Part shown: positions 15,126-21,999 of the stretch, piece after piece
Layout: the number at the start of each line of letters is the position of its first letter
How positions within the stretch are numbered: position 1 is the first letter of the stretch
Virus record (IMG/VR): IMGVR_UViG_3300010885_016315
Span: 1 to 44,192 of that record
Reading direction: 5' to 3' (one strand)
Source of the DNA: a virus
DNA: 44,192 nt
The notes under the pieces: model-generated
Told to the model about the DNA's origin: nothing
What the model saw: only the letters and a program-made list of their open reading frames with translations
Database searches by the model: none
Made by a program: the position numbers and the translations under genes

Positions 15126-16700
15126 TTAAATCATTATAAAAGGCATAGGTGCAATATAGTCATCAACACTATCACGCATTTTTTCATCTAAATCGCTATC
15201 GTAGCTTTGTAAGGCTTGTATCATACGCAAGGACAGTAACGTTGCAGATACCAAATCATCAGTTTCGCCAATTTTGGCTTCAAATCCGGTTCCGTGTGCA
15301 ACAAACGTTTTCAACTCACTGATCAAGTTCTTGCTGTTAATTGTCATTTTTTTATTTTCAATCAAGTTCTTTAACTTGGCACAAACTGCAATCTTGCTTT
15401 TGTTAGTTGTAGTAAATCCTTTACGATGTAATCTAGCTTGCCCTATCTTATGTGGTTGACTCAAGAACGTGCCCTTGATATTTTCTTCGCCAATTTCAGC
15501 AATGACCACCAGTGCAGCTTCACCCAAGGTATTGTTTTCTACGCTATAATAGATATCGTTTTGTGTACCAATTGTGTCATACAAGTACTCACATATTTCT
15601 TTAAGAATAGCAATTTGTCGTTGTATTGGTGTTTTGTTATTTTGCCATTCGCCAATCTGAATCATTGTGGGCAGTTCAAATATTTGTATAGCAGCAGGAT
15701 CTCCGCCGGTACCTAGACTAGGATCTAGTCCCACAACATAGGTTTTTCCGCGCTGTGGTCGTTGAAACCAACGTACTTGCCCTTGCCGTTCTATAGGATC
15801 ACGTCCTTCCATCTCTGCTAGTGTCATACTGTTAATCAATGTTTCATCATAGATCAAGAATTCGCATCCGTGTTCACGTCTAAAACGTTCTTCACCAATA
15901 CGACCAATTTCTTCCGCCTTCCAGGTTTCATCACGATCTGGGTGTTCGTGCCAAGCACTCTGATATGCTTTGAATCCATTGATGCCAACTTTGGTAGGGT
16001 TACCAAATTCATCCATACACTTGTTTGCCTGCTTCCAAATAAACGCAAACTGATCTTCATCACTGTTTGGTGTTGATGTAATAATTGCTTTACCACCAGT
16101 GCTTAGTGTAGGTGATATACTTGTCCAAAACTCTTTGGCAATAGTGGGTCGAACAAACGCAAACTCGTCGCAGTATAATAGTGTGATGGACATACCACGA
16201 CCTGTTGTTTCTGTAGTTGTTTGACTAACGATACGACTACCGTTTTCAAAATCAATTGATCCTTTATTATAACTGGTAACGCCTGCACGTATAAAGTCCG
16301 GACATAGTTCATAAGCATAGCGCACACGCTGCATGATCTCTTGTGCGCCAGTGTACTTGTGTGCAGCAATAAGTATTGTTGAGTCTGGTTGAAACATGGC
16401 GAACCATAATAGGTAACCGGCAGCACTTGTAGTCTTACCTGTTTGTCGTGGCATCAAGCTGATACTGAATCTATTGAAATGATAAGAATCTATTAGACGT
16501 TTTTGATATTCAAATGGATGATACAACATTTTGCCCTTTGTGGGATGTTGTATATAAAAGTAGTTGTCAATGAAATATCTAGGACCATCGACTGGGTCTG
16601 CACACTTAACGAATTCCTCTATTTCATACTCAGTAAAGTTGACTTTCTGATAAGGACTCTTTATAATAGTGGTTTCAATTGGTCTTTTTTGCTTTTCCAT
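15126..16700 (-). CDS. 17: terminase large subunit (gp17-like)
   Basis: A 524-residue DNA-packaging motor. The ATPase half has Walker A PRQTGKTT (84-91), Walker B LLYCDE (174-179) with the catalytic D178/E179, and coupling motif IITSTP (206-211). The RNase H-like nuclease half begins VVGLDPSLGTGGDPAAIQI with D326 and D334 as metal ligands. It threads concatemeric DNA into proheads and cuts headfuls. It is separated from the small subunit gene (27350-27844) by about 10.6 kb, unlike T4 where 16 and 17 are adjacent. Confidence 0.95.
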   Translation of the reverse strand: MEKQKRPIETTIIKSPYQKVNFTEYEIEEFVKCADPVDGPRYFIDNYFYIQHPTKGKMLYHPFEYQKRLIDSYHFNRFSISLMPRQTGKTTSAAGYLLWFAMFQPDSTILIAAHKYTGAQEIMQRVRYAYELCPDFIRAGVTSYNKGSIDFENGSRIVSQTTTETTGRGMSITLLYCDEFAFVRPTIAKEFWTSISPTLSTGGKAIITSTPNSDEDQFAFIWKQANKCMDEFGNPTKVGINGFKAYQSAWHEHPDRDETWKAEEIGRIGEERFRREHGCEFLIYDETLINSMTLAEMEGRDPIERQGQVRWFQRPQRGKTYVVGLDPSLGTGGDPAAIQIFELPTMIQIGEWQNNKTPIQRQIAILKEICEYLYDTIGTQNDIYYSVENNTLGEAALVVIAEIGEENIKGTFLSQPHKIGQARLHRKGFTTTNKSKIAVCAKLKNLIENKKMTINSKNLISELKTFVAHGTGFEAKIGETDDLVSATLLSLRMIQALQSYDSDLDEKMRDSVDDYIAPMPFIMI

Positions 16701-16711
16701 ATTAATTACTT

Positions 16712-17242
16712 ATGAGCCATACTCTCTTACTTAACAAAGATTACACACCAATTTCAGTGCTTCCGCTAAGTGTTATACATTGGCAGCACAGTATCAAGCT
16801 AATGTATCTAGGGCGCATTCAAGTTATTGAAACTTATCCAGACTGGATTATACACAGCGAAAAACTTGCTATAAATGTTCCCAGTGTGGCTATAACCAAA
16901 GATTATTTTAATTTCAAACGTCGAGTAAACTTTACACGATACAATATGTACTTGCGCGACTTGTATCAATGTCAATATTGCGAAGATACGTTTGATTTTG
17001 ATGACTTAACCATTGACCACGTTGTTCCAGTGAGTCAAGGTGGTCGAACAGAATGGACTAACTGCGTAACTAGTTGCAAGGCCTGTAACTGGACCAAAGC
17101 AGATAAGTCATTTATGCAGCCCGTACGTAAACCTTATCGTCCAGACTATTGGGCATTGGCTGCTGCCTGGAAGCATAGTCCGTTTAAGGTCAAAGATCCC
17201 AAATGGAATCAATACTTGGGTAGAGATCGAGCGGCTGCTTAA
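16712..17242 (+). CDS. HNH endonuclease
   Basis: A 176-residue free-standing HNH protein: zinc pairs C87/C90 (CQYC) and C122/C125 (CKAC), catalytic IDHVVPVSQGG with D102/H103, and N117 in the TNC segment, matching the HNH_5 layout. Its N-terminus (LLLNKDYTPISVLPLSVIHW) is also typical of this widespread phage/bacterial family. It lies on the opposite strand to the surrounding late genes, divergent from TerL with an 11-base gap, and converges on the small gene at 17239 with a 4-base overlap. It may be a homing-type endonuclease or packaging-linked nicking enzyme. Confidence 0.85.
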   Translation: MSHTLLLNKDYTPISVLPLSVIHWQHSIKLMYLGRIQVIETYPDWIIHSEKLAINVPSVAITKDYFNFKRRVNFTRYNMYLRDLYQCQYCEDTFDFDDLTIDHVVPVSQGGRTEWTNCVTSCKACNWTKADKSFMQPVRKPYRPDYWALAAAWKHSPFKVKDPKWNQYLGRDRAAA

Positions 17243-17448
17243 ATTGATTGTTCACCTGTTAAGTAAGGTTTAGAAAACCACAACTTAAACCAGGCTTCAG
17301 TGCCCGGGCGAATATTATGAGTTTTCATAAGTTCGCCCTTTTCATTTCCAGTAACTGAGATGTTACTACCAGCAAATCCTCGGTACTCTTGCATTACTGC
17401 GCGATTACCAATTCCGGCCAATAGTTTAAGTTGTTGTATATCGTCCAT
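17239..17448 (-). CDS. small hypothetical protein with LAG motif
   Basis: A 69-residue protein beginning MDDIQQLKLLAGIGN, which carries the [IL]xxL[AS]G short motif found at the ends of several large proteins in this cluster. The rest (EYRGFAGSNISVTGNEKGEL) shows no known domain. Its ATG overlaps the stop of a 26-residue upstream frame as TAATG. Function unknown. Confidence 0.65.
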   Translation of the reverse strand: MDDIQQLKLLAGIGNRAVMQEYRGFAGSNISVTGNEKGELMKTHNIRPGTEAWFKLWFSKPYLTGEQSI

Positions 17449-17528
17449 TAGTGTTCACCGTAAGGTACTACTGGACGATCGTCGTCCGGATTATTCCCCG
17501 GATCCTTTGCATTTGCTTCTTTTTGCAT
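17448..17528 (-). CDS. 26-residue overlapping micro-ORF
   Basis: On the minus strand an ATG at 17528 opens a frame encoding MQKEANAKDPGNNPDDDRPV followed by VPYGEH and a stop that overlaps the next ATG as TAATG. The first half overlaps the end of the nuclease gene in another frame. The acidic, Pro/Asp-rich content and exact stop-start coupling suggest a real leader or small protein, but no clear Shine-Dalgarno is present. Confidence 0.4.
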   Translation of the reverse strand: MQKEANAKDPGNNPDDDRPVVPYGEH

Positions 17529-18303
17529 TGGTTAACGCTCCAAAGTCTACAGGCCATTCACCGCCAACTGGTAATTCTTGTGCGCCAGCCGGAAAAGCAA
17601 AAGTGACACCGGCCTTTTGTTGTATTTGTGCAATGCTGGCACGTACCCGAGTTAAGTCGTTGCCTTGGCCACCTTCGTGTTTGAAGTACCATCCGGCCAT
17701 TTGTCGAGTATTTTGATTAACAACAATCTTGTAGAATCCTGTAGGAACCACAACACCGTTACCAATCTTCTTGTCTGTGGCTGTGTTGTAAATGCCACCA
17801 ACATAAATGTTGTATGTTTGATTGGTTTGTACTGCCCAACCACGTACTGATGTTTCTAACAGTTTCCAAATGCCACGATTCAATCCACCTAACTGTGGAT
17901 ACATGTTGGTCATCAAGAATGATTCATACTCTACTTGTTGGTCCCAGCTTAGATCGCCGTCGGGTGCGGCATGACCTTTATCATATCCTGTACCTGCATA
18001 GTCATCAGGTCGTGCACCACCTCGAACGCTGGCATCTGCCACAAACGCATTTGTTCTTGGCCAGCATCCTAGTGCATTAGCCGGAGTTAATGTGTATGTT
18101 ACATAAACAGGAATCTTAGCAGCAGCATCGTAACCGACAAAATATGCACGACGGCAAATTGGCGTTACAGATTTGCCTGCCACTTGTGGGAAACCATATG
18201 GGTTATGTACTGCACATTTTTCTGGAGCCAATGGCGCTGTTTGATCCCAAGCAAATACCGAACTGCTTGCTGCTAATAATAAAATTGAAAACCATTTTTT
18301 CAT
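17491..18303 (-). CDS. secreted DNA/RNA non-specific endonuclease (NUC1 family)
   Basis: A 270-residue nuclease with a clear Sec signal peptide (MKKWFSILLLAASSSVFA, cleavage predicted before W19). The beta-beta-alpha-metal nuclease signature is YDKGHAAPDGDLSWD with general-base H111, followed by TNMYPQLGGLNRGIWKLLE giving the metal-binding N142 and E150. The usual DRGH is DKGH here. Four cysteines (C30, C50, C80, C265) fit disulfides in the periplasm. A phage late gene for an exported nuclease could salvage nucleotides, degrade host or competitor DNA, or aid lysis. A perfect late promoter lies upstream in a hairpin loop. Confidence 0.88.
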   Translation of the reverse strand: MKKWFSILLLAASSSVFAWDQTAPLAPEKCAVHNPYGFPQVAGKSVTPICRRAYFVGYDAAAKIPVYVTYTLTPANALGCWPRTNAFVADASVRGGARPDDYAGTGYDKGHAAPDGDLSWDQQVEYESFLMTNMYPQLGGLNRGIWKLLETSVRGWAVQTNQTYNIYVGGIYNTATDKKIGNGVVVPTGFYKIVVNQNTRQMAGWYFKHEGGQGNDLTRVRASIAQIQQKAGVTFAFPAGAQELPVGGEWPVDFGALTNAKRSKCKGSGE

Positions 18304-18312
18304 TGAAAATCT

Positions 18313-18349
18313 CCTGTTAAGTAGTTATATTTATATCATAATTACCAGG
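18313..18349 (-). promoter_or_regulatory. hairpin with late promoter TATAAATA in loop, SD in 3' arm
   Basis: Minus strand: arm CCTGGTAA (18342-18349) can pair with TTAACAGG (18313-18320) with one G-A mismatch. The 21-base loop contains a perfect TATAAATA (18328-18335). The 3' arm overlaps the ribosome site AGGAG. Read-through RNA would hide the ribosome site; RNA started from the late promoter (near 18322) lacks the 5' arm. Confidence 0.6.
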
Positions 18350-18968
18350 TCATCTTTAACCATTTTTTAACCATATCATTAGTAAGTCCTGTAATTTCTG
18401 CAATTGACTTAATTGTTAAATTTTGGGATCTATACTGGTGTATAATATCATACTGTTCCTTAGTAATTTGTCTTCTCGCTAGTCCTCTTTGCCTACATTG
18501 TTCTACAGTCCATTTTACCCAAGGTTTTTTCATTCCTTTATGGCTGTCTGATATTTTTTCTTTTGTTTTTGTTGATTGTGTTCGTTGTTTAAATTTTTTA
18601 ATTGTGTCTGGGGATTTCTTTACACCCTTTAATTTTCTGCTTCTAGCATCGTTGGATTCTTTACTCATCACTATACCATTGTTGCCATCTCCCCCAAGTG
18701 TTGAGTTATATCCGTCATAATATGAATTGTATTTTTCTATATACAAAATTTCTTTATTTTTTGCCTCAACTGCATTTAGTGCTACATCAATTACCTCTGT
18801 TTCCCAGGCATTAACACCATATTTCCTAATAGCGTTATAAAATTTTCTATTTTTGCTTTCTTTCAAAGCTTGTTTGTAGTGTTGCTGCCAGCGATTATTA
18901 AGATTTTGTTTAGTGTATCCAATATAAGAAAGTTTGGTAATTGTGTTTGTAATTTTATAAATTATCAT
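18342..18968 (-). CDS. GIY-YIG homing endonuclease with NUMOD and HTH DNA-binding modules
   Basis: A 208-residue enzyme. The GIY-YIG domain runs to about residue 95: IYK at 3-5, YIGYT at 15-19, catalytic R26, and KEILYIEKYNS (E73 as the metal-binding candidate). A NUMOD3-like basic region follows (SRKLKGVKKSPDTIKKFKQR, about 114-133) and a C-terminal helix-turn-helix (LTIKSIAEITGLTNDMVKKW). Structure matches I-TevI/Seg-type free-standing homing endonucleases. AT-rich relative to neighbours. Its leader has a hairpin holding a late promoter, as in T4 homing endonuclease genes. Confidence 0.9.
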   Translation of the reverse strand: MIIYKITNTITKLSYIGYTKQNLNNRWQQHYKQALKESKNRKFYNAIRKYGVNAWETEVIDVALNAVEAKNKEILYIEKYNSYYDGYNSTLGGDGNNGIVMSKESNDARSRKLKGVKKSPDTIKKFKQRTQSTKTKEKISDSHKGMKKPWVKWTVEQCRQRGLARRQITKEQYDIIHQYRSQNLTIKSIAEITGLTNDMVKKWLKMTW

Positions 18969-18974
18969 AAAAAA

Positions 18975-19002
18975 TCCTGTTTAACTTATTTATCAAACAG
19001 GA
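18975..19002 (-). promoter_or_regulatory. perfect 8-bp hairpin with late promoter in loop, SD in 3' arm
   Basis: Minus strand: TCCTGTTT (18995-19002) pairs perfectly with AAACAGGA (18975-18982); the 12-base loop is GATAAATAAGTT containing the late box (18987-18994). The 3' arm is the ribosome site of the GIY-YIG gene and is followed by six T then ATG (18968). Transcription from the late box would start about 18981, inside the loop end, freeing the SD. It could also act as a rho-independent terminator for upstream RNA. Confidence 0.75.
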
Positions 19003-19023
19003 CCTTTAATTTAATAATGTCAC

Positions 19024-19536
19024 TCACCAAGCTCTACATGACCAATATCTGGCTTTAGTCCGAGGTCCGGGATTATCACAATGGTGTCTAGCTCTAAAAC
19101 TTTTTCTTCTTGCCGGAATTGACTTTTTAATTTTCATGTTAGGATCGCCAAAGTTAACTTTCTTCACATTGCCAGTCTTAGGATCACGGACGTAAACTTT
19201 AGATTTGGCTACATCGCCTTTCATGGGCTTGCCTAGCGGAACGTTACGTCCGTGATATTCAGCTTCGTCAATATCTCTATCGTTACCACCGTGTATGGGA
19301 CTGGTACTATCTCTAGCAACAGGCATGTTTGAATCTTCCAATAGATAACCAATGCGGTCAAATAATTTTAGCATGGTATCATCTGCTTCAATTACTACGC
19401 CATCCGCAACAACATCAATGACTGTAGTTTCTATTACAAATTCTTCCCTGGCGATTTCTAATTCAAATACATCACCAACAGCGGGATTGTGTTCCATTAA
19501 TTCTGTTTCTAATAAATAGTCTTTAAAAGATTTCAT
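19024..19536 (-). CDS. phage protein with conserved FGDPNM...RARHHC tail (DUF5872-like)
   Basis: I start at the ATG at 19536 (overlapping the preceding stop as TAATG), giving 170 residues; a TTG two codons upstream is less likely. It begins MKSFKDYLLE, a helix ending L-x-E. The C-terminal part VNFGDPNMKIKKSIPARRKS, RARHHC and TKARYWSCRAW matches a small basic, Cys/His-containing domain seen in many marine phage proteins, probably metal- or nucleic-acid-binding. The central VVIEADDTMLKLFDRIGYLL is globular. A packaged head protein is plausible. Confidence 0.72.
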   Translation of the reverse strand: MKSFKDYLLETELMEHNPAVGDVFELEIAREEFVIETTVIDVVADGVVIEADDTMLKLFDRIGYLLEDSNMPVARDSTSPIHGGNDRDIDEAEYHGRNVPLGKPMKGDVAKSKVYVRDPKTGNVKKVNFGDPNMKIKKSIPARRKSFRARHHCDNPGPRTKARYWSCRAW

Positions 19537-19748
19537 TACCAATTTTCCTTAATACTGGACTGCACTTCTGCAGCATCGTCTGTAACAAAAGCGGGCAGCG
19601 ATCGAATAGGGTTACCGTTGGTGTCGAGCATTAATCCTGCCTGTTGTAGCATACTGATTACATAATGCAATTTTTGCTCAAGTTGACGACAGTAATTAGC
19701 CTGATCTTCTTCGGCACTATTATCGTACTGTTCTAGATAGACAGACAT
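19536..19748 (-). CDS. small hypothetical protein
   Basis: A 70-residue protein with a coiled-coil-like helix (EEDQANYCRQLEQKLHYVIS). No recognised domain. It abuts the upstream 749-residue gene with no spacer and couples to the downstream gene by TAATG. Confidence 0.65.
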   Translation of the reverse strand: MSVYLEQYDNSAEEDQANYCRQLEQKLHYVISMLQQAGLMLDTNGNPIRSLPAFVTDDAAEVQSSIKENW

Positions 19749-21998
19749 TTATTTTACCTTTGGTGCATTAGTTTTAGGAGCAGGAGGAGGACTATCAGCT
19801 GGTGGCATTGTTGCACCCTTTGGGGGTGTAACCATCTTGCCAGTCTTTTCATCTTTATATGGCTGCTCAGCTTTCAACACATCAGTCATTTCTTCACGGA
19901 ACAATACGCTGTCTAATAGATCTTGTAGTTCTTCGTCCAGTGCCACTTCTTCAAATGTTCTGCCACCACGGCCACCAAGACCACGATAACCGTCATCATC
20001 ATCGTCACCAAATTGTTTTATAACTGCTTGTTTAACTGCTTTCACTACAGCACGTTTTCTACTACCGGGCAGGTTAGCAAAATAATCATGAACGGTTTCA
20101 GGATCGGTGTCATCTAACTGCATACCAAATACGTCGCCTAGAAATTCTTGGAATCCATATACATCATTCAACTCCGAGTTCCAATCAAAGCCTTGTCTAC
20201 CATAAGCCTTTTGAATGCCTTTAAAAATTTCTTGAGCTAATACAGCATCGTGTTCATCTTCAAATTCACCTTCGAACATTGGATTGTCACCTAGCTTGGG
20301 CTGATCTGCATACTGACGCTTTTCACGATTTAGGTCGTTACCTTGACGAGTAATAGCACTTACGGTTTCATACTCTTCATCTGGACTGTTAGCATACTCT
20401 TCGTCCATCATTTCGTCGGGTGCACCAATCACAACAACTTCTTCGTGACCTTCGTCATGATCGTCATGTGGTCTCATGCCGGCCATTTTTAGCATCTGTA
20501 ATAATGCATCGGCTTTATCGCCTTGTGCAGAGATGCTTACGTTCTTAGTGCCATCGCTACTCATGTTAGTACTAACGTTCATGGAATCTTCTTGGCCGCC
20601 TGTGACCATATCTCCACATTCAGCAACTTGACTTTCGCTTAGTCCGGCCAAACGTGCCAGTTCTGTTAGTTCATGATCCGGACCAGGCATATTAAGCATA
20701 TCTGCTTGTCTACCGTAACCGTGCATTTGCATTTCATCAGCAAATCTATTGCTGACCCATTGATAAGGATCACCGTCACGGGCTTTGGCAACACCATAAG
20801 GTATCTCGCCGTTGTCTGAATAATAATCATATAGTGCATCATATAGATCATTGTCTAGATCATTGCCGGCCAAAAAGTTCTTGGTTTCGTGTTTGAACTT
20901 TTTAATAATATGCTCAAGTGTGCTACCAGCTTCTAGCATAACACTTTCGCTTACTTTATCTTTGTTATGTGCTTTCCATGCTGTAGCATACGCAATGCCT
21001 TTTTCTTTGTCAGTCAATTTACCATCCTTGGCATAGCCTTTTTTGATATGCTTGACCATGCGTTCGGCTTTTGCTCCTGGTGGAGCTTTTTCTTGCATGG
21101 GTTGACCGCTTAGGCGCATTATTTCACTTAGTTCGTCGGCTTCATCCAAGTCCTCTTCAAATGCGCGAGATGATATATTAGTTTCTTGGCCAAATCCACC
21201 TGTTACTGCAGGACCACCTTGAGTAGGAGGATTAACTGATGCAGGCTTTGATGCTGTGGCCATGTCAGGAGTTACTGCGGCAGATCCTAGTCCAACTGGT
21301 GTTGTTGGCTTGGCGGCTTGTGATGCCGGAGTTGTACCAAAAGGATTTGATGCATTGGCTTGTGGTGAAATACCTAACGCATTAGCTTGTGGTGCTGGTG
21401 TTGGTTCTGCAGCAGATCCAGTAGGACTTCCTTGAATATTAGCTTGTGGTGCAATACCTAGTGCATTAGTTTGCGGTGCTGGTGTTGTAGATGCCGCAGG
21501 GGCTGCTGTTGCTGATGCTATTGCAGGAGCTGCTCCACCGGCTGCCCCTGGTAAGAAACTGGCATTGGTTTTTCCACCAGCTGTTTGATCACCTTGTGGT
21601 GCTTTTGCTTGGTTAGCAGCAAAAGCAGCATTGGCAGATTTAACTGCTGAATTATAATTTGTAGCAGGAGGTTTTGCTGAAGGCATTGGAGCACCACCTG
21701 AAGAACCCGTTGGACTTGTTAATACCGTTGGTTTGGCAGGCGCATTAAAATTTTGTGTACCAATTTTGGCTGGGCCACCAGGACCAACTTTGTATCCTGG
21801 TGCAGTGGGATTTGATGGCAATGGTGCAGTGGGCTTTGCCGCGCCGCTGCCTTGTCCTGCTCTAGTAGCAGCAGCAGTACCGGCCGCTGGACCTGCAGGT
21901 TGTGCAGCAGGTGGCCTTGATGCCATAAACTGTGCACCAGTCTGGTATGCAGCTTCATCTAGTATATCAGCGTATTGTCTTAATAATTTTGGGTTCAT
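19749..21998 (-). CDS. large low-complexity phage protein, candidate packaged/scaffold protein
   Basis: A 749-residue protein. It begins MNPKLLRQYADILDE (L-x-E at 13-15), followed by an Ala/Pro/Gly/Thr-rich disordered region (about 16-280) with near-duplicate segments (NALGIAPQAN and NALGISPQAN). Two copies of the [DE][IL]xRL[AS]G motif occur (SEIMRLSGQ and TELARLAGL), between which lies AKAERMVKHIKKGYAKDGKL, a basic module common in marine phage proteins, and an internal VMLE site. The C-terminal part is acidic (DDDDDGYRG). A late-promoter-like box lies 48 bases upstream inside the previous gene. Confidence 0.75.
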   Translation of the reverse strand: MNPKLLRQYADILDEAAYQTGAQFMASRPPAAQPAGPAAGTAAATRAGQGSGAAKPTAPLPSNPTAPGYKVGPGGPAKIGTQNFNAPAKPTVLTSPTGSSGGAPMPSAKPPATNYNSAVKSANAAFAANQAKAPQGDQTAGGKTNASFLPGAAGGAAPAIASATAAPAASTTPAPQTNALGIAPQANIQGSPTGSAAEPTPAPQANALGISPQANASNPFGTTPASQAAKPTTPVGLGSAAVTPDMATASKPASVNPPTQGGPAVTGGFGQETNISSRAFEEDLDEADELSEIMRLSGQPMQEKAPPGAKAERMVKHIKKGYAKDGKLTDKEKGIAYATAWKAHNKDKVSESVMLEAGSTLEHIIKKFKHETKNFLAGNDLDNDLYDALYDYYSDNGEIPYGVAKARDGDPYQWVSNRFADEMQMHGYGRQADMLNMPGPDHELTELARLAGLSESQVAECGDMVTGGQEDSMNVSTNMSSDGTKNVSISAQGDKADALLQMLKMAGMRPHDDHDEGHEEVVVIGAPDEMMDEEYANSPDEEYETVSAITRQGNDLNREKRQYADQPKLGDNPMFEGEFEDEHDAVLAQEIFKGIQKAYGRQGFDWNSELNDVYGFQEFLGDVFGMQLDDTDPETVHDYFANLPGSRKRAVVKAVKQAVIKQFGDDDDDGYRGLGGRGGRTFEEVALDEELQDLLDSVLFREEMTDVLKAEQPYKDEKTGKMVTPPKGATMPPADSPPPAPKTNAPKVK

Positions 21999-21999
21999 T

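Noticed and set aside
19537-19542. TTG start two codons before the ATG of the DUF5872-like gene
   Set aside because: The ATG at 19536 overlaps the upstream stop (TAATG) as in many genes here and gives the MKSFKDYLLE start shared with other cluster proteins.
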